Below are positions 1-8,032 of a DNA stretch of 14,739 bases, piece by piece (within the stretch, counting starts at the first letter, position 1; every line of letters begins with the position of its first letter). A program made the position numbers and the translations under genes. The notes under the pieces are model-generated. The model was given only the letters and a program-made list of their open reading frames with translations. It had not been told where the DNA came from and did not search any database. The DNA is from Pseudomonadota bacterium (GTDB lineage: Bacteria; Pseudomonadota; Alphaproteobacteria; CACIAM-22H2), in assembly GCA_020161965.1 (NCBI GenBank), contig JAIUNH010000034.1, positions 1-14,739 on the forward strand, in the 5' to 3' direction.

Positions 1-1
1 G

Positions 2-334
2 AAATCGCCGGGCGTGCAGCAGCGGAATTTCCTGGCATCCCGCCGTTTGGGCGAGATCGCCGCCGCCACGCTGGCGCTGCCGCCGGAACCCTGGCGTGTG
101 CGCAACGCCGTGGGCCGGGATACGATGAATGTGCGCGAATTCGCCGCCCGAGTCGCCGGGATCGCCCGGACCGTGCTGGGACGCGACATCGCGATCGAAG
201 CGCTGCCGCCGATCCAAGCCCCGCCCGCTTTGACGCTGGAAACAAGCTGGGGCGAGACCGGCGCCACGCACGACGATCTCGACGGGTTTTTGGCCGGCAT
301 GCTCCAAACGCTCGCGGCCGAACGGGATGGATGA
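2..334 (+). CDS. NAD-dependent epimerase/dehydratase, C-terminal part (5' end outside window)
   Basis: The reading frame is open from the first bases of the window, so only about the last 110 residues are seen. They look like the C-terminal substrate-binding half of an extended short-chain dehydrogenase/epimerase: a PGxQQRNFL stretch (where many relatives have PG-x-x-RDF before the helper-domain helix), then 'RRLGEIAAATLAL', 'WRVRNAVG' and 'MNVREFAARVAGIA', the usual order near the end of nucleotide-sugar epimerases and dehydratases. The NAD-binding Rossmann half and the YxxxK motif lie upstream and cannot be checked. A GTG at position 14 is an internal valine, not the start. The stop overlaps the ATG of the next gene (ATGA), which indicates one operon and probably translational coupling. 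Likely role by inference: making or tailoring a sugar precursor in the cytoplasm. The substrate is unknown. Confidence 0.6.
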   Translation, partial: KSPGVQQRNFLASRRLGEIAAATLALPPEPWRVRNAVGRDTMNVREFAARVAGIARTVLGRDIAIEALPPIQAPPALTLETSWGETGATHDDLDGFLAGMLQTLAAERDG

Positions 335-1197
335 AGATGAAATTCGACGAGACCGCCGCCACCGACCACGCCATCGCCAAAGCCTATGTGTCGTTCCTCG
401 TGGAACGGCGCCTGGACGATGACGACGCGGCGCGCGCGGAATTCTGCCGCACGGCGCAAGTGGCGCCGAAGCTCCTCTACAACAATCCGCATGTGAGCCA
501 GATCGCGTCGATCTTCGCCAAGCGCACGAATATGGAGCGCGTGGCGAACATGACCGTGCGCGAATATCTGCGCTATCACTATTACTACGTCCACCAGGCC
601 TATAAATACGGCATCCCCGAGATGCAGCAAACCTGGCTCGGCCACCAGATCATCAAATCGCCCGAGGATTGCTGGGTCTATCAGGAACTGCTTTACGCGA
701 CGAAGCCCGACATCGTGCTCGAACTCGGGCTGATGTTCGGCGGGGCTTCGGTGTTCCTCGCCAATATCCTGAAGCTGATGGGCCACGGCGAAGTGCTCGG
801 CATCGATATCACCTTCAAGAATTTGAAGCATGATCCGCGCGAAGCCGGGAACATCACCTATCTCGAAGGCGATAGCGGCTCGGCGCGCATCCTCGACGAG
901 GTCGCGCGGCGCTGCGAAGGCAAGAAGGTCTTCGTCATCGCCGACAGCGATCACGAAAAGGAACATGTGCTGAAGGAAATTCGGCTCTATTCCAAATTCG
1001 TGAATGTCGGCTCGTACTACGTCGTCGAGGATTCGTTGAACGATTTGATGGGCTACCATCCCGTGCCCAACGAAGGCCCGCTCGCCGCCGCCAAGCAATT
1101 CCTGACCGAGACCGATGCGTTCGTGCCCGATCTGCGGCTGCCGGAGAAATATCTGATGACGCTGTCGCCGCACGGCTTCCTGAAGCGGGTGAAGTGA
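331..1197 (+). CDS. CmcI/rhamnosyl O-methyltransferase-like SAM-dependent enzyme
   Basis: This 288-residue protein matches the pattern of the cephalosporin hydroxylase CmcI / rhamnosyl O-methyltransferase family (PF04989). An N-terminal helical part rich in Tyr and His (residues 80-95, RYHYYYVHQAYKYG) is followed by a SAM-type Rossmann domain. Visible motifs are ELGLMFGGAS (131-140, cofactor loop), GIDI (157-160, acidic end of strand 2), IADSDHEKEHVL (203-214) and YYVVEDS (229-235), the typical metal/cofactor-site sequence of this family. Despite the family name, members in glycan clusters are usually thought to O-methylate sugars. The start chosen is the ATG overlapping the stop of the upstream gene; a second ATG lies two codons downstream. 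In this position, behind an epimerase and before an acyltransferase, a sugar O-methyltransferase is the best guess. The substrate is not readable from sequence. Confidence 0.82.
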   Translation: MKMKFDETAATDHAIAKAYVSFLVERRLDDDDAARAEFCRTAQVAPKLLYNNPHVSQIASIFAKRTNMERVANMTVREYLRYHYYYVHQAYKYGIPEMQQTWLGHQIIKSPEDCWVYQELLYATKPDIVLELGLMFGGASVFLANILKLMGHGEVLGIDITFKNLKHDPREAGNITYLEGDSGSARILDEVARRCEGKKVFVIADSDHEKEHVLKEIRLYSKFVNVGSYYVVEDSLNDLMGYHPVPNEGPLAAAKQFLTETDAFVPDLRLPEKYLMTLSPHGFLKRVK

Positions 1198-1198
1198 C

Positions 1199-1669
1199 AT
1201 GATCATCGCCATCGCCGCCGCCCCGACGATCGACCGCGCTGCTACCGCCACGAAACTCGCCGCCGGCAAGGCGCGCATAATCGCCGATCCCGGCCGCGCC
1301 CTCGTCCAATCGCGTGGCTTCCAAACGATGTACGAAGTGCCGCGCGATCTGCAGACCGAACTGCGCTTACAGTTGTTCGATCTGCATGCGGCCGAACTCG
1401 ACAAGGGCGGCGATATCGTGTTCGACCATTGCGTCGCCGAATGGATCGCCGATTGGATGCGCTGGCATTGGGCTTCGTTGTCCACGCGCGCCTGGGACGC
1501 CGCTTTCGCGAAAGCCGCCGTCCTCGCCAAGCGCTACGACAAGGTCGAATTGCTGAGCGACGGTCCCAAGCGCGGCTATGACGGGTATTTCTGGCTGGAC
1601 GAACCCAACGCCCGCCAGATCGCCGAATTGCTGCCCTTCGTGTTGCAGAAGCTCGGCGCCAAAACATGA
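1199..1669 (+). CDS. Small protein resembling a P-loop kinase but lacking the Walker A motif
   Basis: This 156-residue protein starts one base after the previous stop and ends in an ATGA overlap with the next gene, so it sits firmly in the operon. The layout recalls small NadR/AAA_28-type nucleotide kinases: a short hydrophobic N-terminal strand (MIIAIAAAP), a helix with conserved-looking polar residues, then 'ELRLQLFDLHAAEL' and a buried strand with an acidic residue, 'GGDIVFDHCVAEWIADW' (residues 70-86), like the 'VVFDRSVLD' segment of such kinases. However, where GxxxxGK[ST] should stand, residues 7-18 read AAPTIDRAATAT, with no glycine or lysine of a P-loop. The C-terminal half contains 'DGPKRGYDGYFWLD' (121-134). 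It may be a pseudo-enzyme, or a different fold altogether. I do not recognise a named family with certainty and assign no function. Confidence 0.7.
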   Translation: MIIAIAAAPTIDRAATATKLAAGKARIIADPGRALVQSRGFQTMYEVPRDLQTELRLQLFDLHAAELDKGGDIVFDHCVAEWIADWMRWHWASLSTRAWDAAFAKAAVLAKRYDKVELLSDGPKRGYDGYFWLDEPNARQIAELLPFVLQKLGAKT

Positions 1670-2163
1670 GCGACGCGCTGTCGATCGACCCGACGGCGTA
1701 TGTCTCGCCCGATGCGCGCATTCATGCTTCGACGCGCGGCACGAAAATCCGGATCGGCGCGCAGAGCCAGATCTATGATTTCGTCGTGATCCGCGCGGTC
1801 GGCGGGTCGGGCGACGTTTCGATCGGCGAGCATTGCTACATCAATCCGCATTGCACGCTTTATTCCGGCAACGGGATCAAGCTCGGCAATTACGTGCTGC
1901 TCGCCCCGCATGTCTGCGTCGTGCCCTCGAACCACGCTTATGCGCGGCGCGATGTCGAAATCCGCCATCAAGGCTTCGCGCCGTCCAAAGGCGGTGTGGA
2001 GATCGGCGACGATGTGTGGATCGGCGCCAACACCACGATCCTCGACGGCGCCAAGATCGGCAAAGGTGCGATCATCGCCGCCGGATCGGTCGTGTCGGGC
2101 GAAATTCCACCTTATCAGATTTGGGGCGGCGTGCCCGCCGCCTTCATCAAAGACCGTCCGTAA
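1666..2163 (+). CDS. Left-handed beta-helix (hexapeptide repeat) acyltransferase
   Basis: The 165 residues carry the imperfect [LIV]-G-x4 hexapeptide repeats of the LbH acyltransferase superfamily, for example 'VSIGEHCYINPHCTLYSG' (51-68), 'IKLGNYVLLAPHVCVVPS' (71-88), 'VEIGDDVWIGANTTI' (111-125) and 'AKIGKGAIIAAGSVV' (129-143). They end in the usual cap 'GGVPAAFIKDRP'. His90 in 'PSNHAY' stands where the catalytic base histidine of sugar O-/N-acetyltransferases (WbbJ, Maa, NeuD types) normally is. The length is normal for a single-domain member. It probably transfers acetyl or a similar acyl group from acetyl-CoA to a sugar. The ATG overlaps the previous stop. The final 17 bases overlap, tail to tail, the end of the glycosyltransferase gene on the other strand. 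Confidence 0.88.
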   Translation: MSDALSIDPTAYVSPDARIHASTRGTKIRIGAQSQIYDFVVIRAVGGSGDVSIGEHCYINPHCTLYSGNGIKLGNYVLLAPHVCVVPSNHAYARRDVEIRHQGFAPSKGGVEIGDDVWIGANTTILDGAKIGKGAIIAAGSVVSGEIPPYQIWGGVPAAFIKDRP

Positions 2164-4246
2164 GCTTTTCGATCGCGCGCGCGATTCGCTTGCCGTCCAT
2201 CAACGACGAGGTCGCGAAACGCGCGCGGATTTGCTCGCGTGACGGTGATGTTCTCGCCAAGCGCATTGCCGTGTCGATGAACGCGGCTTCATCCGCCGCG
2301 ATCCACTCGTCGAAACCCGCATGACGAAGGATCGAAGCCCCCACGCGCGAAGCATGCGTGCGGCCCGGCAGCGTGACGACCGGCACGCCCATCCACAAAG
2401 CTTCGAATGTCGTGATCGTGCCGTTATAGGGTAACGGATCGAGAGCTACGTCGATCTTGCGATAGAGATCGAGATGCTTGCCCAGCCAGCCGTGAAGTTC
2501 CACGCGCGATGCGACGTCGCCGAACTTCGCCAAGATGGCGTCGCGCGTCGCCGCTTCTTCGAAGCTGCGCGCTTTCAGCAGCAATTTCGCATCGGGCATC
2601 GCGCGCAATAGCTTCGACCACAACGCGATGGTCGCTTGCGACAGCTTAGCGAGATTGTTGAACGAGCCGAAGACCGGTCCCGTCCCGATGCGCGACGGTT
2701 CGGGTGCGTTCGCGGGCGCCGCATAGGCCAAGAACCCGCCGTCGACGAACACCGGCGCTTCGGTCATCGCCGGTGCGGGATCGCTGATGCGATCGACCAC
2801 GCGGAAATCGATCTGCGCCAAGCCGGTCGTGGCGGGATAGCCGAGCCATGTCACCTGCAAGGGTGCGGGCTTGCGCGCGAACACGCCCAAACGGTGCCCC
2901 GCCGTATGGCCCGACAAATCGATCAATAGATCGATGCGCGCGCGACGTACCAGATCGGCGGCCGCATCGTCGTCGAGCCCGGCGATGTCGTGCCAATGAT
3001 CGAATTGCCCTTTGAGCTCGGCCGTCACCGCGTCTTCCGCCGCGACGTTCGAGAACGCATGGATCTCGAAATTCCCAGGGTCGTGATGCGGCAACACGGC
3101 GCGCAAAACATGCGCGCAGGAATGGGCGCAGAAATCGGCCGAGACATAGCCGATACGCGGACGCGCGTTGGCGACGGCGGGCGATGCAACGGCCGGAAAG
3201 CGTGCGGCCCATTCGCGATGTGCTTCGAGCAACGCTTCCGGCGTCGTCGCATCGGCATAGCTCAACGCATAAAGCGCGCTCGACGAGGACGGCAGTTTCG
3301 CGAGCAGCGTGCAAGCTTGGTCCGCTTCGCCGCGATAGAGCAATGCATTGGCGCGGTTGGTCGCCGCATTCGTATCGTTAGGCCGTAAGGTGACGGCCTG
3401 TGCGAAAGCGTCGGCGGCAGCGGTATAGAAACCTCTGCCCGCCTGCGCGTTGCCCAATGCCATCCAGATCTCGAAGTCGGGTGCCACGCCGTCGAGCGCG
3501 GTCAATGCTTCGTCGTAGCGATGCGCGCGGTTCAACGCCGTCGCCTTCGCTGGCGCGATCTTGAGATCGTCGCCGGCTTTATCGAAGGCCGCGAGTGCCT
3601 CGTTCGTGCGGCCGAGCATGCCGAGCGCCACGGCCAGATTGAACCAGGCATTGGGATCGTCGCCGAAACGCAACGCCGCTTGGGCGGCGTCATGCGCCAT
3701 TTGCGCACGATCGAGATGCAGTGCGGCACCCGCCAAGCCGATCAAAGCGCGTGGATCGCCGGGCAATTGCGCGTAATCGTCAAAGGCTTCGCGCCAACGT
3801 CCCAGCCCGGCATCGGCGTTCGCGCGATTGAGCCTGGCGCCGCCATGCGCGGGGTCGAGCGTCAAGACGCGCGTATACGCCGCCACGGCCGCATCGCCGT
3901 CGAGCGTATTGGCAGCGTTGAACGCGAGGCCGATATCGTTCGGCGCCAATGCCAGCGCGCGTTCGAATTCGGCACGCGCATCGCCGATCCGGCCGAGGCC
4001 TTTGAGGCACAGTGCCAAAGCGCCGCGATAGGCGGCGTTGCCCGGCACGAGCGCCACGGCGCGTTCGAGCGGTTCGCGCGCCTCGCCGTCGCGACCCAAT
4101 TCCGACAGCACGAAGCCGTGGAGATAGGCGGCATCCGCGTTGCCCGGTTCCGCCGACGCGGCTTGCGCGAACAATGCCAAGGCCGCGTGTTTGTCGCCGC
4201 GCCCATGCGCGGAGATGCCGTCGCGCAGAATATCGGCGACGCTCAC
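2147..4246 (-). CDS. TPR-GT41 glycosyltransferase (O-GlcNAc transferase/SPINDLY-like), last gene of three
   Basis: A GTG start at 4246 fits best: it overlaps the upstream stop (GTGA) and begins directly with a TPR helix, whereas the frame further upstream is Arg/Gly-rich non-coding-like sequence. The 699-residue protein has eight or nine partly degenerate TPRs (about 3-345) followed by a GT41 catalytic region (about 362-699). Visible signatures are IGYVSADFCAH (365-375; His375 corresponds by motif to His498 of human OGT), DLSGHTAGHRL (443-453), WLGYPATTG (467-475), FGSFNNLAKL (526-535; Lys534 corresponds to human Lys842), and PYNGTITTFEALWMGVPVVT (606-625) for the UDP-sugar site. All key positions look intact, so an active protein O-glycosyltransferase is likely, probably using a UDP-sugar in the cytoplasm. 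The TPR part probably binds the protein acceptor. Given the flagellin gene at the head of this block, flagellin is the inferred acceptor. Confidence 0.88.
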   Translation of the reverse strand: MSVADILRDGISAHGRGDKHAALALFAQAASAEPGNADAAYLHGFVLSELGRDGEAREPLERAVALVPGNAAYRGALALCLKGLGRIGDARAEFERALALAPNDIGLAFNAANTLDGDAAVAAYTRVLTLDPAHGGARLNRANADAGLGRWREAFDDYAQLPGDPRALIGLAGAALHLDRAQMAHDAAQAALRFGDDPNAWFNLAVALGMLGRTNEALAAFDKAGDDLKIAPAKATALNRAHRYDEALTALDGVAPDFEIWMALGNAQAGRGFYTAAADAFAQAVTLRPNDTNAATNRANALLYRGEADQACTLLAKLPSSSSALYALSYADATTPEALLEAHREWAARFPAVASPAVANARPRIGYVSADFCAHSCAHVLRAVLPHHDPGNFEIHAFSNVAAEDAVTAELKGQFDHWHDIAGLDDDAAADLVRRARIDLLIDLSGHTAGHRLGVFARKPAPLQVTWLGYPATTGLAQIDFRVVDRISDPAPAMTEAPVFVDGGFLAYAAPANAPEPSRIGTGPVFGSFNNLAKLSQATIALWSKLLRAMPDAKLLLKARSFEEAATRDAILAKFGDVASRVELHGWLGKHLDLYRKIDVALDPLPYNGTITTFEALWMGVPVVTLPGRTHASRVGASILRHAGFDEWIAADEAAFIDTAMRLARTSPSREQIRARFATSSLMDGKRIARAIEKLTDGL

Positions 4247-5898
4247 GCGACGGCCTTGGCGCAATAGCGCCGCCACAAAGCGCGATAGATGCGCTCGAAA
4301 TCCCGCGCCTGTTTGCGCGGATCGCACAAGGCCGAGTTGCGCACGGCTTCGCGCAACGCCGCACGATCCTGATGCTTGGCCTTCGCCGCTTGCTCGGCCG
4401 CCAGTGCCACGAAATGATCGTCGCTGGTCGCGATCAAATCGGCGCGACCCACGCGCGTGAGCATGCCGGCGGTCCAGCGCGACAACACGGTGCGCCCCGG
4501 CGGCGTCACGACCGGCACGCCCATCCACAAAGCCTCGAACGTCGTCGTCGAACCGGTGAACGGCGTCGCATCGAGCGCCACATCGACGCGCTCGTAGAAG
4601 CGCAGATGGCCGTCCGTCTCCACGCCGCCGAGTTCGAACACGATCCGCTCCGGCCCGATCCCGTGCGCCGCGAAGCGGTTGAGCAGGCCAAGGCGCGTCG
4701 CCTCCTCGCGATAGGCGCTATAGAATTTGAGACGCAGCGTCGATCCGGGCACGGCGGCCAGCGCGCGCGACCAGAGCATGATCGCGCGGCCCGATATCTT
4801 GATCGGGTTGTTGGCCGAACCGAAAGCGATGGCAGCACCCGCCGCACTCGGCGGTACGGCGACCGGCGGAGCGGCCTCGAGCGGAGCATGGACATAAACG
4901 CGGCGCGAGCGCATCACACGTTCGGTGAACGCGTCGCCGCGCGCGGCTTCCATCGTCGGCTCGGCCAGGAACGCGTCGAACACGTCGCTGCCGCTGGTCG
5001 CGACATCGAAGGCGTTGATCTGCACGGGGGCCGCGCGCATCACCGGAATATCGAGCCGGTTGTCGTCGAAATGCTGCGCCATCGTCACCAGCACGTCGAT
5101 GCCGTCGGCGCAGATCATCGCGGCGGCTTGCGCGCCGTCGAGACCGACGGTCGAGCGCCAGCCATCGGCGAGTGCGCGGAATTCGTTCGTCACGCTGTCT
5201 TCCGCCGCCGCTTCGGAATAGACGTGGATTTCGAAATTCGCGCGGTCGCGGAATTCGAACAGCCCCCGGAAACTGCGCGCCGCCGAATGCGCGCGGAAAT
5301 CCGCGCTGGAATAACCGATGCGCAGCTTGCGGCCGGGATCGCGCGAATTGGCGAACACGACCGGCGTTTCGGGCTTGGGCAATTCGGCGACGAACTCGGC
5401 GTTGCGGCTGCGGATTTCCTGCGGATGGACCGCGTCGTCGTACAGGAAAGCGTTGAGATAGGCGCGCCACATCTTGCGGCGCACCGGGCCTTGCGACAGA
5501 TCGATCGCGCGGCGGAACGCCTCGCGCGCTTCGCGATGGCGCATCTGCCACATCAGCGCGGAGCCGAGCTGGTAATGCGCATGGGCAAGGCTGGGATCGT
5601 CGGCGATCAACGCGCGCCACAAACGCTCGGCCGCGACATGGCGCATATCGTCGGCCAGCGCATGGGCGAGATTGATCGCGATGGCGCGATCGTTCGGGCG
5701 TTGCGTCAACGCCGCGGTGAACAACTCGATCGCGCGCGCATAGTCGCGCTGCCAGTATTTGGCGACACCCAGATCGACGAGCGACGGCAGATGTAGCGGA
5801 TCGAGTGCGAGGGCGGCTTCGTATTTCAGGATCGCACCGTCGCGATCTTGCCGGGCGAGCGCGGCCGTTCCTTCGGCATGAAGCGCATCGGCATTCAT
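4243..5898 (-). CDS. TPR-GT41-like glycosyltransferase with altered sugar-site motif, middle gene of three
   Basis: The start is set at the ATG at 5898 that overlaps the stop of the upstream gene (ATGA); sequence before it is Arg-rich and unlike a protein. The product has 551 residues: four TPRs (about 3-138), a linker, and a GT41-like domain (about 190-551). Present are IGYSSADFRAH (194-204, catalytic-type His204), FGSANNPIKI (359-368, Lys367) and PFTGSTTTFEALWMGVPVVT (446-465). The block that is DLSGHTxGxR plus WLGYPxTTG in the canonical family reads AQHFDDNRL (274-282) and INAFDVATSG (294-303) here. This region lines the nucleotide-sugar and catalytic cleft in OGT, so donor or acceptor preference has probably changed. 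An inactive, scaffolding role cannot be excluded. It is coupled by overlaps to both neighbours, which suggests production in fixed ratio with two other TPR-glycosyltransferases. Confidence 0.85.
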   Translation of the reverse strand: MNADALHAEGTAALARQDRDGAILKYEAALALDPLHLPSLVDLGVAKYWQRDYARAIELFTAALTQRPNDRAIAINLAHALADDMRHVAAERLWRALIADDPSLAHAHYQLGSALMWQMRHREAREAFRRAIDLSQGPVRRKMWRAYLNAFLYDDAVHPQEIRSRNAEFVAELPKPETPVVFANSRDPGRKLRIGYSSADFRAHSAARSFRGLFEFRDRANFEIHVYSEAAAEDSVTNEFRALADGWRSTVGLDGAQAAAMICADGIDVLVTMAQHFDDNRLDIPVMRAAPVQINAFDVATSGSDVFDAFLAEPTMEAARGDAFTERVMRSRRVYVHAPLEAAPPVAVPPSAAGAAIAFGSANNPIKISGRAIMLWSRALAAVPGSTLRLKFYSAYREEATRLGLLNRFAAHGIGPERIVFELGGVETDGHLRFYERVDVALDATPFTGSTTTFEALWMGVPVVTPPGRTVLSRWTAGMLTRVGRADLIATSDDHFVALAAEQAAKAKHQDRAALREAVRNSALCDPRKQARDFERIYRALWRRYCAKAVA

Positions 5899-7907
5899 CG
5901 CGCGGCGGCGGCCTCGCGCTCGATGAAGGCGGCCAAGGCCTCGACCGGCGCTTTGTCGTTCCACAAATGCGGCAAAGCCGCTTGCGTCGCCGCGCGATAG
6001 GCGGCGAGTGCGGCTTCGTCCTGCCCGAAGCGTACCGCGCGCGCGACGTAATCGTCGGCCGAAGTCGCGATCCCGTCCTCGAGACCGAGTTGCTTCAAAA
6101 TCGCGTAGCTATGGCGCGAACGCATCGTGTCGCCCGGCCAAGTCAGCAGCGGCACACCTTGCGCCAAGGCTTCCAGCGCCGTGTTGCCGCCCGACCAGCG
6201 CAGCGAGTCCAAATACAAATCGCAGGACGCATTGAGGCTCGCGTAACGCGCACGATCGAGCCACGGCAGGAACACGAGATGGCGCGCGGGATCCACACCA
6301 TTCGCCTTGAACGCGGCACGCAGGCGATCGGCGAAGCGCTTGGCAAGGGTAGGCGATGTGGGATGGCCGACGAACACGAATTGCGAATGGGGGATGCGCG
6401 TCGCGATGCGCGCGAGCAGCACATCGTCCTGCGGCAGATATTTGAAGATCGATTGGCAGCAGAGATATTTCGTCGCCGTGCTGCGCAAACCGAACGCGGC
6501 GGGATCGGGTATCGCGCGCGTCTCCGGCGGCGCGTAGTCGATCGACAGCCCCGGCAGGCGTTCGACGCGCTCGGTGAAGCGCGCATCCTCGCCCGGCGGT
6601 TCCATCAAATCGCTGGTCAGAAACCAATCGATCGCCGGAAAACCCGTCGTCTCGGGATGGCCCCACGAAAAAGCCTGCACGGGTGCGAAGCGCAAACACG
6701 CCAAGCGATGGCAGATCGGGTCCATGCCGAGCTCGGGATAGATCAGCACATGCGGGCGATCGGCTTCGAGGGCCGCCGCGATCGTCTCGAACCCGCCTTC
6801 AACGAAACGCTCGAAGCACGCGCGCGCATTGGGCGTTTCGGCGTCCGGTGCGGGCGAGGTCCAATACCCCATCAAGCGGAAGCGCTTGCGATCGAGCCCT
6901 TCCATCCAGCCGCGAAACAATTTCCAGACCGAATGGTTGCGGAAATAGGCGGTCGCGAACGCCACGCGCAAACGCCCGTCGGGCTCGCGCGGCGGCATCG
7001 CCACGGGCTTCGCCCATTGCGGATAGGCGTTCGCCATCGCCTGCGCCGCGAAGCGCCCATAGCGGCGCTGCAAATCCGCATCGTCGCGGCCCTGATAGGG
7101 CAAATAGAACGGATGATGCTGGCCGATCGCGGCAGCGAAAGCGGGATCCTGCGTGTCGCTCGTCGCGATCAGGCGATCGAGGGCGGCGGCGTAATTGTCG
7201 CGCGCGACGTCGATCTGTTCCGCACTATCGTAAAGGATCGGCAATTCGGCAAAGCAAGCGCCCAATCGCGCACCGGCATTCGCCGGATCGAGTTCGACCG
7301 CACGCGCATAGGCATTGCGCGCGGCTTCGCGCTCGCCCGTATCGGAAAGTGCGGAACCCAGATTGGCATGCGCGGAAGCAAGCGACGGATCGATCTCGAT
7401 CGCGCGTTTGAACGCAGCGATCGCCGCATCGGGATTGCCGCTTTCCTGCGCGACGGCACCAAGATTGTTCCAGAGTGCGGCGTCGTCGGGCAGCAGCTTC
7501 AACGCCGCGCGATAGAATTCCTGCGCCTTGGCGAGATCGCGCGCGCGATGAAACGCGAGACCGGCGAGTGCTACCGCGCCCGCATCGGTGGGATCGCGTT
7601 GCGACGCGCGCACGAATTCGCGCGACGCGGCATTCCAATCGCCGAGCTTACCGAGCGCTTCGCCGAGATTGAGATGCAGCTTGGTGGAGTCGGACGAGTC
7701 GCCGGCGATTTCCAGCGCCGTCGCGAAGCTGTCGCGGGCCCCTTCCCAGTCCGACAAAGCGAAACAGGCCGCGCCGAGGTTTTGAAACAACATCGGCACG
7801 CGGATTCCGGCCGCAACGAGTTTACGGTAACCAGAAACCGCATCTGCGAAATCGCCTTGCGCGTGACTGCGCGAAGCGGCCGCCAGAATCGCCGAAATCC
7901 CTTCCAT
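5895..7907 (-). CDS. TPR-GT41-like glycosyltransferase, divergent subtype, first gene of three
   Basis: The ATG at 7907 (product 670 residues, starting MEGISAILAA) is preferred; an in-frame GTG five codons upstream at 7922 is possible. Neither has a clear Shine-Dalgarno site. Six TPRs occupy about residues 5-209, the best being 'ALWNNLGAVAQESGNPDAA' (144-162). After a spacer with 'HHPFYLPYQGRDD' (264-276), the GT-B domain runs from about 312. It has RVAFATAYFRNH (314-325, His325 at the OGT base position but AYF instead of the usual DF), SWGHPETTG (414-422) in place of WLGYPxTTG, YLCCQSIFKY (481-490, Lys489), and SGGNTALEALAQGVPLLTWPG (572-592) for the nucleotide site. This pattern marks a subfamily distinct from the other three transferases of the window. 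It is divergent from flagellin, with 268 bases between the starts, and heads the three-gene operon. Flagellin as acceptor is inferred from position. Confidence 0.85.
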   Translation of the reverse strand: MEGISAILAAASRSHAQGDFADAVSGYRKLVAAGIRVPMLFQNLGAACFALSDWEGARDSFATALEIAGDSSDSTKLHLNLGEALGKLGDWNAASREFVRASQRDPTDAGAVALAGLAFHRARDLAKAQEFYRAALKLLPDDAALWNNLGAVAQESGNPDAAIAAFKRAIEIDPSLASAHANLGSALSDTGEREAARNAYARAVELDPANAGARLGACFAELPILYDSAEQIDVARDNYAAALDRLIATSDTQDPAFAAAIGQHHPFYLPYQGRDDADLQRRYGRFAAQAMANAYPQWAKPVAMPPREPDGRLRVAFATAYFRNHSVWKLFRGWMEGLDRKRFRLMGYWTSPAPDAETPNARACFERFVEGGFETIAAALEADRPHVLIYPELGMDPICHRLACLRFAPVQAFSWGHPETTGFPAIDWFLTSDLMEPPGEDARFTERVERLPGLSIDYAPPETRAIPDPAAFGLRSTATKYLCCQSIFKYLPQDDVLLARIATRIPHSQFVFVGHPTSPTLAKRFADRLRAAFKANGVDPARHLVFLPWLDRARYASLNASCDLYLDSLRWSGGNTALEALAQGVPLLTWPGDTMRSRHSYAILKQLGLEDGIATSADDYVARAVRFGQDEAALAAYRAATQAALPHLWNDKAPVEALAAFIEREAAAAR

Positions 7908-8032
7908 TACTTGAGCATACACCAGATCGGCTGCGCCGTATCGGGACCAATTCCCGTCCCCGCCGCCGACCGCGGCAAAGATTATCGCCGGATTGAATAA
8001 AGAATGCCCGGCGTATTCGTCAAAATTTTTCT

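Noticed and set aside
2172..2185. Perfect 14-base palindrome ATCGCGCGCGCGAT after the acyltransferase stop as a terminator or operator
   Set aside because: There is no U run after it on either strand, and it is explained by Ala/Arg codons near the end of the glycosyltransferase gene. Alternating CG is common in such GC-rich coding sequence.
4012..5796. Another long + strand open frame opposite the middle glycosyltransferase gene
   Set aside because: It has the same character: Arg/Ala/His-rich, no recognisable motif, and no ribosome site; the opposite strand carries well-conserved motifs.
7907..7922. TATGCT just before the ATG of the first glycosyltransferase as a -10 box giving a leaderless mRNA
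   Set aside because: The distance would fit, but no -35-like sequence is found at 16-18 bases upstream. Too weak to list as a promoter.
7982..7989. GGCGATAA on the - strand as a sigma-28 -10 box for the glycosyltransferase operon
   Set aside because: One mismatch and no TAAA-like -35 at the required distance; it is also about 75 bases from the start with nothing else to support it.
5805..8000. Long open frame on the + strand opposite the first two glycosyltransferase genes
   Set aside because: Its translation is Arg-rich and low in complexity with no domain pattern, and it runs antisense to clearly coding TPR/GT41 sequence. It is a product of high GC content.
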